Program-made: the position numbers and the translations under genes
NCBI GenBank assembly: GCA_900546575.1
Contig: URDM01000052.1
Location: forward strand, 1-22,052
Direction of reading: 5' to 3'
DNA: 22,052 nucleotides
Source: an uncultured Prevotella sp.
GTDB lineage: Bacteria > Bacteroidota > Bacteroidia > Bacteroidales > Bacteroidaceae
Shown here: piece by piece, positions 1-7,875 of the stretch
How the letters are laid out: each line of letters starts with the position of its first letter
Position numbering within the stretch: position 1 is the stretch's first letter
Notes under the pieces: generated by a model
Told to the model about the DNA's origin: nothing
Databases searched by the model: none
What the model saw: the letters and a program-made list of their open reading frames with translations, nothing else

Positions 1-131
1 GATATTCCCAATAGATAAATTATATGCAGGCGTTTGCTACTGAACAAGAAGAGGGTGTGTTATAAGTCTATAATACAATGCCTTTAACTTAACTCACTTC
101 AATTTTCATTCTCCTTACAAAGTCTGGATAG

Positions 132-365
132 ATGATAGATAATGGTTCATATAAATTCTTAACAGATTATGGTGTTCAGTATCGAATAGAATTTGTAGAA
201 AACAATAATATCTGGGAGGAAGAAAAAGCATACGAATTCGGCATTCTTAATGAAAACAATAAGAATTCTCCTAACGATTCTAAAGTTAAAGCAACCATAC
301 AATGTATTATAGAGGAATTCTTTCTTACAAATATCGTACAAGCAGTAAAAAACTGTTACAAATGA
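132..365 (+). CDS. Small hypothetical protein, DUF6169-like N-terminal half, probably truncated
   Basis: Encodes 77 residues with no signal peptide or membrane segment. The opening (YKFLTDYGVQYRIEF), the central NNKNSPNDSKV and the IIEEFF stretch resemble the small Bacteroidetes family DUF6169 as I remember it; no function is known for that family. Members are normally clearly longer than 77 residues, so the protein seems to stop early. The stop at 363-365 follows an A6 run (347-352). Removing one A would keep the frame open to about 503, adding roughly 50 residues, so a frameshift is possible. An in-frame TAG at 129-131 sets the ATG at 132 as the first possible start. No consensus promoter was found in 1-131. 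Family assignment is from memory of sequence pattern and is moderate at best. Confidence 0.5.
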   Translation: MIDNGSYKFLTDYGVQYRIEFVENNNIWEEEKAYEFGILNENNKNSPNDSKVKATIQCIIEEFFLTNIVQAVKNCYK

Positions 366-443
366 AAAATCGATTCTAGAGATTTCAGAGGTGGGTTTTA
401 TAGTTTTTGGGAGCTACGAAGACATTCTAACTCGTCATTTTGA

Positions 444-565
444 GCTTCTTTACCTTGCAATAGTTGTCCTTTTGCATGGCAATAGGAGTACATTTGCTTT
501 GTAAATGTAGCCCAAATGTATAGCAAAAGAGGTCCTTTTGACATAAAAAGGACCTCTTTTTTGTA
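444..565. repeat. Degenerate 22-bp tandem array in a 388-base gene-free spacer
   Basis: The gene-free stretch 366-753 contains a decayed array with a 22-base step. The unit at 466-487 (starting GTCCTTTTGCAT) matches 19 of 22 bases of the unit at 13471-13492. The unit at 532-553 lies exactly three steps further on and carries the same GTCCTTTTG core. Units 488-509 and 510-531 match at about 15 and 13 positions, and a weak unit may occupy 444-465. The last clear core (AAAAGGACCTCTTTT, 546-560) is 21 bases after the previous one. The rest of the spacer holds the two hairpins listed separately and no convincing gene. Confidence 0.6.
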
Positions 566-566
566 A
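525..566 (+). terminator. Rho-independent terminator-like hairpin
   Basis: Arms 525-539 (AAAAGAGGTCCTTTT) and 546-560 (AAAAGGACCTCTTTT) are perfect 15-bp complements around the six-base loop GACATA, with a T run continuing to about 562. It would end transcripts of the small plus-strand gene at 132-365. The same bases belong to the 22-bp repeat array, so the stem may be a property of the repeat and not a dedicated terminator. Confidence 0.5.
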
Positions 567-625
567 CTGAAATCTGCGCCATAGCTTCACCATCGCTATA
601 ACTCACTGTATACAAGCAACATAAC

Positions 626-697
626 AAAAACCGCGCAAAACTAAAGAATTCTGAGCCAAAGATTTCTTTGTGCGTTCAACTCGCAGTTTTGAGCGGT
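626..697 (-). terminator. Long-loop inverted repeat, possible terminator of the AAA-ATPase gene
   Basis: Positions 630-642 (ACCGCGCAAAACT) and 685-697 (AGTTTTGAGCGGT) are 13-base inverted repeats with one mismatch. Inside them lies a second short stem, 643-648 against 664-669. On the minus strand the structure lies about 57 bases after the AAA-ATPase stop codon, and the distal arm is followed by TTTTGTT. That fits a branched terminator, but the loop is unusually large (42 bases). Confidence 0.35.
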
Positions 698-753
698 CAT
701 AAATGCAAATATTGTATTGGTTGCAGTGGATTTAACTGTCATGCAGTACAACA

Positions 754-2343
754 TTAAGCCTCTTTCCAGTCGTCTATAGTTCCTGTCTTCGAAGAGAAAC
801 TGACGCCTATTTTGCGTATTTGGCGACTGTCTACCTCATACGGACGTGCGTAGCCCTTGTCTTCGATTTGCTGCAATGCCTCGTCAGCTGTGCCGTCAAG
901 CTTGAATTCGAAGATACAGACGCAGGTTTTTGTTTCGATAATGCAGTCTGCCCTACCCTCGCTCTGCTGCTTTTCGGTAAGCACAATATAGGTGCTGAGA
1001 ATACGGAAAATCAAGTAGAACGTATAGTGGAAATAGCGTTCCTTCTCCGTTTCCATATCCTTACGGCGCATGGTGTAAGGTATGCTTGCAAAGAAAGCCG
1101 TTAGGCTCTTGCGCCATGTGTCGAGGTCGTCATGCTGTAAGGCACGATAAAGCTGAATGGCAAGCGTTGTTGCCGACTCTTTTGTTCCGAGATAGTTGGA
1201 GGCGAGAAGCGTCAAGAAACCTTTCTTCACCTCGTTGTTCGGAAGGTCAAGCAAGTATGAATTAGAGTATGGGTCGTAATCCTTTATCGTCAGATAGCCG
1301 CTCTGATAAATCATTGGCAACGGGCGCTCCACATCTGCTCTATAGTCAACAAACTCTGACGTGTCATAATAATTGCCGGTCAGGTCGTTCAGATTCTCGT
1401 TGGTATGATTGAGCAGACGGACAAGATAAGTAGGTGTGCCGGTTCGGAACCAATAATCCTGAATGCTACGGCTGTTTAATGCATTGAGCACACTAAACGG
1501 ATTGAAGATGTCGGTCATTTTATTGCTGAAGTGATAGCCGTCATAATGACGTTGCAGCATATTGCGCACTTCTTCGGAAGTCACGCCCATTTCCTCTGCC
1601 ATTGCGTCAATCTCGTCATGGAACACCGTCTCCATTTCTTCCTTCGTTATGCCACATATCGCATCATACTTTGCGTTCATACTGATGTCCTCGGGCTGAT
1701 TGAATCCGCTGAAGACACTCACCTGCGAAAACTTGGTGACACCCGTCAGTAGCACAAATCGCAAATCTTGGTCGGCAGCCTTAAATACAGAGTAAAAACC
1801 TTTGAGCGTCTCACGGTTATAATCTTCCATCAACAGTTCCACATCGTCAAGTTTCACCTTACGCTCCGTATCAAGCACATCAAGCAACGGCTTGTCATAT
1901 TCGTCAATAAGCACCACACAACGCTTGCCGGTCTGCTTGTGTACGTGGGCAAGCAGTCGGACAAAGCGTTCGCCAGGTGAATAGTCGGGGTTTCCTTGGA
2001 AGCCGTATTCGCGCTCCCAGTCTTCAACGCGCCCCTTGATAAGTCGTTGTAGGGTATGAGGAACGGTGAAGTCGCTTCCGTTAAAGTCGATATGAAATAT
2101 AGGATATTGCTCCCATTTGGTTTCCAATGAATCGATGGCAAGCCCTGTGAAGAGATTCTTCTCCCCACTGAAATAATATTTAAGCGTTGACACAAGGAGG
2201 CTTTTTCCGAATCGTCTTGGACGACTCAGAAAGTAAGTTTGGCCTTCGTCTGCCAACTTATACAGCAGCGCAGTCTTGTCCACGTATACAAAACCGTCCT
2301 TGCGTATAGTTTTAAAATCTTGTATGCCAATAGGAAATTTCAT
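754..2343 (-). CDS. AAA-ATPase-like / PD-(D/E)XK nuclease-like protein (DUF1703 type)
   Basis: A 529-residue cytoplasmic protein of the two-part family common in Bacteroidetes: an N-terminal AAA-ATPase-like domain (PF09820 type) and a C-terminal PD-(D/E)XK-like domain (PF08011 type). The family signature opens the protein (PIGIQDFKTIRKDGFVYVDKT, residues 4-24). A Walker A-like RPRRFGKS is at 41-48 and a Walker B-like VVLIDEYDKP at 143-152. Near the C-terminus, D466 in GRAD and E479-F-K481 form a plausible nuclease core, so both active sites look intact. Length is normal for the family. The gene stands alone, diverging from the nitroreductase gene across 120 bases. The biological role is not established; genomes of this group usually carry many paralogues. 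Domain call is firm, function is not. Confidence 0.9.
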   Translation of the reverse strand: MKFPIGIQDFKTIRKDGFVYVDKTALLYKLADEGQTYFLSRPRRFGKSLLVSTLKYYFSGEKNLFTGLAIDSLETKWEQYPIFHIDFNGSDFTVPHTLQRLIKGRVEDWEREYGFQGNPDYSPGERFVRLLAHVHKQTGKRCVVLIDEYDKPLLDVLDTERKVKLDDVELLMEDYNRETLKGFYSVFKAADQDLRFVLLTGVTKFSQVSVFSGFNQPEDISMNAKYDAICGITKEEMETVFHDEIDAMAEEMGVTSEEVRNMLQRHYDGYHFSNKMTDIFNPFSVLNALNSRSIQDYWFRTGTPTYLVRLLNHTNENLNDLTGNYYDTSEFVDYRADVERPLPMIYQSGYLTIKDYDPYSNSYLLDLPNNEVKKGFLTLLASNYLGTKESATTLAIQLYRALQHDDLDTWRKSLTAFFASIPYTMRRKDMETEKERYFHYTFYLIFRILSTYIVLTEKQQSEGRADCIIETKTCVCIFEFKLDGTADEALQQIEDKGYARPYEVDSRQIRKIGVSFSSKTGTIDDWKEA

Positions 2344-2362
2344 AATCAGTTGTTTTGATTTA

Positions 2363-2394
2363 CAAATATACTTTATTTTAATGATTCATACAAA
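2363..2394 (-). promoter_or_regulatory. Bacteroidetes-type promoter of the AAA-ATPase gene
   Basis: On the minus strand a -33 box TTTG (plus 2391-2394) is followed after exactly 20 bases by TATATTTG (plus 2363-2370), matching TAnnTTTG. The start codon is 20 bases downstream. Confidence 0.65.
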
Positions 2395-2430
2395 TATTCC
2401 TCTGATATCTTTCATAAAGAAAAAAATGTG

Positions 2431-2438
2431 TATCTTTG
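2431..2438 (+). promoter_or_regulatory. Probable -7 box of the nitroreductase gene
   Basis: TATCTTTG matches the Bacteroidetes -7 consensus TAnnTTTG and lies 25 bases before the start codon. No good TTTG is present at the usual -33 distance (TTTC at 2410-2413 is closest), so only the -7 element is supported. Confidence 0.5.
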
Positions 2439-2463
2439 AGCACAAATAAACATTAATATATAT

Positions 2464-3162
2464 ATGATTATGACATTACTTGAAGCTATAAAGCAACGAC
2501 ATAGTGTACGCAGGTACGTTCATAAGCCGCTGTCGGCAGACATCATTGAGACGTTACAGAAGAAGATTGAGGAGTGCAACGCTGAGGGCGGACTGCACAT
2601 TCAGCTTGTTACTAATGAGACAAAGGCTTTTACGGGCATCTTCTCGTATGGCAAGTTTTCGGGTGTGGAGAATTATCTGGTTATGGTAGGCAAGAAGGCT
2701 GACGACCTTGACGAGCGTGTGGGCTATTACGGAGAACAGCTTGTACTGCTGGCACAAACGCTCGGGCTAAATACTTGTTGGGCAGGACTGAGTTATCGTA
2801 AGGTGAATGAGGCTTACATAGTGGGCGATGACGAGAAACTAACGTGTATGATTACCTTGGGATATGGAGCTACACAAGGTGTAAGCCATAAGATTAAGAA
2901 AGCCGAAGAAGTGAGCAATATCTGTAATGACTCGCCCGAATGGTTTCGCAATGGTGTGGAAGCTGCACTCCTGGCTCCTACTGCCATCAATCAACAGAAG
3001 TTTTCTTTCACGCTGTTGCCTAACGAGCAAGGTACAAGAGAGAAAACAAAGATTCTTGCCAATCGAGGCTTCTCAATGGTGGGATATACCAAGATGGATA
3101 TAGGCATAGCCAGACTGCACTTCGAGATTGGTGCAGGAAAGGATAATTTCGATTGGGCGTAG
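2464..3162 (+). CDS. Nitroreductase-fold flavoprotein (TM1586 type)
   Basis: A 232-residue cytoplasmic protein of the nitroreductase superfamily, resembling the TM1586-type subgroup (PF14512), in which one chain carries two half-domains. The opening MTLLEAIKQRHSVRRY is the usual FMN-phosphate-binding start of the superfamily, and the NGVEAALLAPTAINQQ segment near residues 160-175 is the second half's counterpart. The C-terminal MDIGIARLHFEIG helix is typical. Such proteins bind FMN and reduce nitro or quinone-like substrates with NAD(P)H, but the natural substrate cannot be read from sequence. The start could be the Met at 2464 or the one at 2470, which gives the more usual MTLLEAI. It converges on carB, with a strong hairpin between them. 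Confidence 0.85.
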   Translation: MIMTLLEAIKQRHSVRRYVHKPLSADIIETLQKKIEECNAEGGLHIQLVTNETKAFTGIFSYGKFSGVENYLVMVGKKADDLDERVGYYGEQLVLLAQTLGLNTCWAGLSYRKVNEAYIVGDDEKLTCMITLGYGATQGVSHKIKKAEEVSNICNDSPEWFRNGVEAALLAPTAINQQKFSFTLLPNEQGTREKTKILANRGFSMVGYTKMDIGIARLHFEIGAGKDNFDWA

Positions 3163-3198
3163 GTTACATCATCATAAAATCAGTCAAAGTCAATATAC

Positions 3199-3239
3199 AT
3201 GTACAAGTAGTATTAATATAAATGTACAAGTAGTATTAA
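3199..3239. repeat. Two 18-bp direct repeats
   Basis: The sequence ATGTACAAGTAGTATTAA occurs perfectly at 3199-3216 and again at 3222-3239, a 23-base step, in the spacer between the nitroreductase gene and the hairpin that follows. It encodes nothing recognisable. Confidence 0.8.
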
Positions 3240-3244
3240 GCTAT

Positions 3245-3320
3245 AAAAAAAACGACAATAGAGACAATGTGGACAACTCTATAGCGGTTGTCTGTCATTG
3301 TCTCTATTGTCGTTTTTATG
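3245..3320. terminator. Very long bidirectional terminator hairpin between nitroreductase gene and carB
   Basis: Positions 3248-3269 and 3296-3317 are perfect 22-base complements (core CGACAATAGAGACAATG), and the loop adds a six-base stem (GACAAC 3272-3277 with GTTGTC 3287-3292). An A run precedes the stem and a T run follows it, so it can terminate both the plus-strand nitroreductase transcript and the minus-strand carB transcript. Confidence 0.8.
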
Positions 3321-3322
3321 TT

Positions 3323-3359
3323 ATTGAGAGTTGGGATTTCATAACTCTCAACTCTCAAT
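3323..3359. repeat. Second small inverted repeat downstream of carB
   Basis: ATTGAGAGTTG (3323-3333) and CAACTCTCAAT (3349-3359) are perfect 11-base complements with a 15-base loop, placed between the carB stop codon and the larger terminator. The copy ACTCTCAACTCTCAA is itself internally repeated. Confidence 0.6.
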
Positions 3360-3380
3360 TATTATTTCTCAACCCGAAGA

Positions 3381-6300
3381 TTAGTATTCACCCCAAGCCT
3401 TGATGTCGATATCCTCAAGCTTCGTTGTGCAGAAAGCGTAGATGAACGCACTTGCAAGACGAGCATTGGTGATAAGAGGCACGTTGAGGTCGATAGCGGC
3501 ACGACGAATCTTGTAGCCGTTGCTGAGCTCTGAGCTTGTAAGGTTCTTCGGTATGTTGACTACCATATCGATTGTATGGTCGTGCAACAGGTCGAGAGCC
3601 TTAGGCTCATCACCCTCCTCTGATGGCCAGAGTACGAGTGTGTTCTTAATGCCATTCTCGTTTAGGAACTTGCTTGTACCGCCAGTAGCATACAAATTGT
3701 AGCCATTCTCGATAAGCATCTTGGCAGCATCGAGCATAGCAACCTTCTGCTTTGCACTACCTGTAGAAAGAAGAATGTTCTTCTTCGGGATGCGATGGCC
3801 TACAGAGAGCATACTCTTAAGCAATGCTGTGTTGGTGTCGTCGCCCAAGCAACCTACCTCACCAGTAGAACTCATGTCTACACCAAGCACTGGGTCGGCC
3901 TTCTGCAGACGGTTGAATGAGAACTGCGATGCCTTGATACCTACGTAGTCGAGGTCGAAAAGGTTCTTGCTCGGCTTCTCTACCGGCAGACCAAGCATTA
4001 CACGAGTAGCAAGCTCGATAAGGTTGATCTTCAGAACCTTGCTTACGAATGGGAACGAACGTGAAGCACGTAGGTTACACTCGATAACGAGGATATCGTT
4101 GTCGCGAGCCATGAACTGAATGTTGAACGGACCGTTGATGTGAAGCTCCTTGGCAATCTGACGACCTACACGCTTACAACGGCGTACAGTCTCAACATAG
4201 AGTTTCTGCGGCGGGAACTGGATAGTAGCGTCACCAGAGTGAACACCGGCAAACTCGATGTGTTCAGAGATAGCGTAAGCGATAACCTCACCATTCTTGG
4301 CAACGGCATCCATCTCAATCTCCTTGGCATGCTCGATGAACTTGCTCACAACTACTGGGTGGTCCTCGCTAACATTGGCAGCCAACTGCAGGAATCGCTT
4401 AAGCTCGTCCTCGTTAGAGCAAACGTTCATGGCAGCACCTGAGAGCACATACGACGGACGTACTAGTACCGGGAATCCTACACGCTCGATGAAGCGGTCG
4501 ATGTCCTCCATGCTTGTAAGTGCGCTCCATTCAGGCTGGTTAATACCATTGTTGGTAAGCATCTGCGAGAACTTTGCACGGTCCTCAGCGTTGTCGATGT
4601 CCTGAGCCTTGGTGCCGAGAATTGGCACGTGCTGCTCGTCGAGAAGCATAGCAAGGTTGTTAGGAATCTGACCACCGGTAGAAACGATAACGCCATAAGG
4701 TGTCTCCAGGTCGATGATGTCCATTACACGCTCAAATGTAAGTTCGTCGAAGTAGAGACGATCGCACATGTCATAGTCGGTAGACACGGTCTCTGGGTTA
4801 TAGTTGATCATAACCGAGCGATAGCCCTCCTTGCGGATTGTGTTAAGAGCCTGAACGCCACACCAGTCGAACTCTACAGACGAACCGATACGGTAAGCAC
4901 CCGAACCGAGAACGATGATAGAACGCTTGTCGTTCTCGAATGTGATGTCGCTCTTCACACCAGCGTATGTCACATACAGATAGTTGGTCTGTGCAGGATA
5001 CTCGGCAGCAAGTGTGTCGATCTGCTTTACAACAGGCAGGATGCCATAGTTCTTACGACGTGAGCGAACTACAAGCGAAGCCTTACGCATTGACTTAAGT
5101 TCGTCCTCCAAGCCAACGGCACGTGCTATCTGGAAGTCGGTGAAACCATAAACCTTTGCAGTACGGAGGAGTTCCTTATCGAGTGTGTTGATGTTGCACT
5201 TCTTCATAGCCTCATCGATGTCGATGATGTGCTGCAACTTCTCAAGGAACCACTTGTCAATCTTGGTAAGGTCGTGAATCTGGTCGACTGTATAACCCTT
5301 GTGCATAGCCTTAGAGATGACAAACACACGCTTGTCGGTAGGCTCGCGCAAAGCTGCGTCAATATCTTCAATCTCAAGTTCCTTGTTCTCAACGAAACCG
5401 TGCATGCCCTGGCCTATCATACGCAGACCCTTCTGGATAGCTTCCTCAAAATTGCGACCGATAGCCATAACCTCACCAACCGACTTCATTGAAGAACCCA
5501 ACTCCTTGTCTACACCACGGAACTTAGAAAGGTCCCAACGTGGAATCTTGCAGACTACATAGTCGAGCGCAGGCTCAAAGAATGCTGATGTGGTCTTGGT
5601 TACAGAGTTCTTCAACTCGAACAATCCGTAGCCCATACCAAGCTTGGCAGCAACAAAAGCCAAAGGATAACCGGTGGCCTTAGAAGCAAGAGCTGACGAA
5701 CGGCTCAAGCGAGCGTTCACCTCGATAACACGATAATCCTCCGACTGTGGGTCGAAAGCATACTGCACGTTACACTCACCTACGATACCGATGTGACGGA
5801 TAATCTTGATGGCAAGGGCACGAAGCTTGTGATACTCTGAATTGGTAAGAGTCTGTGAAGGAGCAATAACGATCGACTCGCCGGTGTGGATACCCAGAGG
5901 GTCGAAGTTCTCCATGTTACATACGGTGATACAGTTGTCGTAGCGGTCGCGCACTACCTCATACTCAATCTCCTTCCATCCCTTCAAGCTCTTCTCAACC
6001 AATACCTGCGGAGAGAAAGAGAAAGCCTTCTCGGCAAGCTTAACGAGTTCTTCTTCGTTATCTGCGAAACCAGAACCGAGTCCACCGAGAGCGTAAGCGG
6101 CACGTATAATAACCGGATAGCCAAGCTCTGCAGCAGCCTTACGGGTCTGCTCCATATTCTCGCAAGCCTCGCTCTTGATAGTCTTAACGTTGATTTCGTC
6201 GAGCTTCTGAACGAAGAGCTCACGGTCCTCTGTGTCCATAATAGCCTGAACCGGAGTACCAAGCACCTTCACGTTATACTTCTCGAGGATACCCTGACGA

Positions 6301-6605
6301 TAGAGTTCAACACCGCAGTTGAGCGCAGTCTGTCCACCGAACGAGAGCAGAATGCCGTCGGGACGCTCCTTCTTGATAACCTCCTCAACGAAGTGAGGCT
6401 GAACGGGAAGGAAATATATCTGGTCGGCAACACCCTCTGATGTCTGCACAGTAGCGATGTTAGGGTTGATGAGCACAGTCTTCACACCCTCCTCACGCAG
6501 AGCCTTCAGAGCCTGAGAGCCAGAATAGTCGAACTCGCCCGCTTCGCCAATCTTCAAGGCACCCGAACCGAGCAACAATACTTTCTTTATATTTTCGTCT
6601 TTCAT
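3381..6605 (-). CDS. carB: Carbamoyl-phosphate synthase large subunit
   Basis: A full-length 1074-residue large subunit. It makes carbamoyl phosphate from bicarbonate, two ATP and ammonia channelled from the small subunit, feeding pyrimidine and arginine synthesis in the cytoplasm. Two homologous ATP-grasp halves are visible: the first opens with GSGALKIGEAGEFDYSG and the second with GSGAYRIGSSVEFDWCG. The C-terminal regulatory MGS-like domain begins around NILLSTGSAKQK and contains YATGGTSKFL. Several stretches (NPNIATVQTS, GQTALNCGVELY, GWKEIEYEVVRD, GIVGECNVQYAF) match the animal and fungal CPSase type better than the E. coli enzyme, from my memory of those sequences. It is the last gene of a probable purF-carA-carB operon, 103 bases after carA, with terminators beyond it. 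No truncation or frameshift is visible. Confidence 0.98.
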   Translation of the reverse strand: MKDENIKKVLLLGSGALKIGEAGEFDYSGSQALKALREEGVKTVLINPNIATVQTSEGVADQIYFLPVQPHFVEEVIKKERPDGILLSFGGQTALNCGVELYRQGILEKYNVKVLGTPVQAIMDTEDRELFVQKLDEINVKTIKSEACENMEQTRKAAAELGYPVIIRAAYALGGLGSGFADNEEELVKLAEKAFSFSPQVLVEKSLKGWKEIEYEVVRDRYDNCITVCNMENFDPLGIHTGESIVIAPSQTLTNSEYHKLRALAIKIIRHIGIVGECNVQYAFDPQSEDYRVIEVNARLSRSSALASKATGYPLAFVAAKLGMGYGLFELKNSVTKTTSAFFEPALDYVVCKIPRWDLSKFRGVDKELGSSMKSVGEVMAIGRNFEEAIQKGLRMIGQGMHGFVENKELEIEDIDAALREPTDKRVFVISKAMHKGYTVDQIHDLTKIDKWFLEKLQHIIDIDEAMKKCNINTLDKELLRTAKVYGFTDFQIARAVGLEDELKSMRKASLVVRSRRKNYGILPVVKQIDTLAAEYPAQTNYLYVTYAGVKSDITFENDKRSIIVLGSGAYRIGSSVEFDWCGVQALNTIRKEGYRSVMINYNPETVSTDYDMCDRLYFDELTFERVMDIIDLETPYGVIVSTGGQIPNNLAMLLDEQHVPILGTKAQDIDNAEDRAKFSQMLTNNGINQPEWSALTSMEDIDRFIERVGFPVLVRPSYVLSGAAMNVCSNEDELKRFLQLAANVSEDHPVVVSKFIEHAKEIEMDAVAKNGEVIAYAISEHIEFAGVHSGDATIQFPPQKLYVETVRRCKRVGRQIAKELHINGPFNIQFMARDNDILVIECNLRASRSFPFVSKVLKINLIELATRVMLGLPVEKPSKNLFDLDYVGIKASQFSFNRLQKADPVLGVDMSSTGEVGCLGDDTNTALLKSMLSVGHRIPKKNILLSTGSAKQKVAMLDAAKMLIENGYNLYATGGTSKFLNENGIKNTLVLWPSEEGDEPKALDLLHDHTIDMVVNIPKNLTSSELSNGYKIRRAAIDLNVPLITNARLASAFIYAFCTTKLEDIDIKAWGEY

Positions 6606-6611
6606 TTATTC

Positions 6612-6637
6612 TAATGTTTAATGATTAATGTTTAATG
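6612..6637. repeat. Short AT-rich direct repeat in the carA-carB spacer
   Basis: TAATGTTTAATG occurs at 6612-6623 and 6626-6637, a 14-base step, just upstream of the carB start. The 103-base spacer also has a run of TTCACT-like words near 6685-6710. No promoter of the TAnnTTTG type was seen in it, supporting co-transcription of carA and carB. Confidence 0.55.
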
Positions 6638-6708
6638 TTTATTTGGCTATGCCGTAAACACGAAACTTAAACATTTGGATTTTTCACTTTTCGTTCTTCA
6701 CTCTTCAC

Positions 6709-7785
6709 TTAGCCCAATGCTTCCACAAACTTGTCGAACATGAACTCGGTGTCTACCGGACCTGAGCATGCCTCCGGATGGAACTGGCTTGAGAACCAAG
6801 GCTTTGACTTATGGCGGATGCCCTCGTTAGAACCGTCGTTCATATTTACGAACAATTCCTCCCAGTCAGCACCAAGTGTCTTAGCGTCAACAGCATAACC
6901 GTGGTTCTGTGATGTAACGAAGCACTTCTCGGTGCCAACCATACGAACTGGCTGGTTGTGCGAACGATGACCATACTTGAGTTTATAGATGTGAGCACCT
7001 GCAGCCTTAGCAAGTAGCTGGTTGCCCATACAGATACCACAGATAGGCTTGTCGGAAAGGCTCATCTGTTTCTGGATAATCTTAACGGCAGCCTCACACA
7101 TGTCAGGGTCACCAGGACCATTGGCAAGGAAGAGTCCGTCAAACTCCATGTCGGTATAGTCGTAGTTCCAAGGCACACGAATAACCTCACAACCGCGGTT
7201 GATAAGACAACGTATGATGTTGGCCTTAACGCCACAGTCTACGAGAACAACCTTCTTGCCGGCACCCTCATTGTAGCGTACAATCTCCTTGCAGCTCACC
7301 TTGTCGACAAAGTTAACTCCAGCATACTCGGCAGTCGGGACATTCTCGGGTTCGTCGTCGAAAATGATCTTGCCCATCATAACACCATGCTCGCGCAACA
7401 CCTTGGTCAGTTCACGAGTGTCGATGCCGGTTATACCAGGCACGTGCTCGCGCTTAAGCCATTCAGCAAGGCTCTCAACGGCATTCCAGTGGCTGTACTC
7501 CTCACTATAGTCAGCCACGATAATAGCCGAAGCGTAGATTTTGTCACTCTCCATGAACGTGGGCAGTCCGTTCTCCTCGATTGAGAAAGGAGGCACGCCA
7601 TAGTTACCTACAAGCGGATATGTCAGAGTCATGAGCTGTCCTGCATAAGAAGGGTCGGTCAACGACTCAGGATAACCCATCATCGCCGTGTTGAAAACGA
7701 CCTCTCCAGCCACAGGTGCCTCATAACCAAATGACTTACCATGGAACTTGGTTCCGTCTTCCAATACTAAAGTTACATTTCTCAT
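6709..7785 (-). CDS. carA: Carbamoyl-phosphate synthase small (glutaminase) subunit
   Basis: A 358-residue small subunit that hydrolyses glutamine and passes ammonia to CarB. The N-terminal CPSase small-chain domain is recognisable (FNTAMMGYPESLTDPSYAGQ, residues 31-50). The class I amidotransferase domain follows, with the nucleophile Cys252 in CGICMGNQ and the His336/Glu338 pair in FHPEAC. The nucleophile elbow reads CMGNQ where E. coli has CLGHQ, which does not affect the catalytic residue. Length is normal. It sits between purF and carB on the same strand. The 180-base gap from purF contains a long hairpin, and no consensus promoter is visible there. Confidence 0.97.
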   Translation of the reverse strand: MRNVTLVLEDGTKFHGKSFGYEAPVAGEVVFNTAMMGYPESLTDPSYAGQLMTLTYPLVGNYGVPPFSIEENGLPTFMESDKIYASAIIVADYSEEYSHWNAVESLAEWLKREHVPGITGIDTRELTKVLREHGVMMGKIIFDDEPENVPTAEYAGVNFVDKVSCKEIVRYNEGAGKKVVLVDCGVKANIIRCLINRGCEVIRVPWNYDYTDMEFDGLFLANGPGDPDMCEAAVKIIQKQMSLSDKPICGICMGNQLLAKAAGAHIYKLKYGHRSHNQPVRMVGTEKCFVTSQNHGYAVDAKTLGADWEELFVNMNDGSNEGIRHKSKPWFSSQFHPEACSGPVDTEFMFDKFVEALG

Positions 7786-7875
7786 AGTTATATTTTCTCG
7801 TTATTGTTCTTTTAGTTTCACTATTTCATCGTTGCAGCAGAGGCCGACACCCTCCTCCACTTTATCGCGCACAGA

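Noticed and set aside
1..43. End of an upstream gene entering from the left edge
   Set aside because: One frame is open from base 2 to a TGA at 41-43, but 13 residues are too few to support a call.
427..627. 66-codon minus-strand open frame in the left spacer
   Set aside because: It runs straight through the degenerate 22-bp repeats and the hairpin at 525-560, has no promoter, and its product looks like random sequence.
630..697. Invertible promoter flanked by inverted repeats
   Set aside because: No TAnnTTTG box lies between the repeats on either strand, no recombinase gene is nearby, and a terminator-like role fits the T run after the distal arm.
5886..6440. 184-codon plus-strand open frame inside carB
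   Set aside because: It is antisense to a highly conserved part of CarB; similar long antisense frames inside purF, rny and the asparaginase gene are also explained by codon bias of the real genes.
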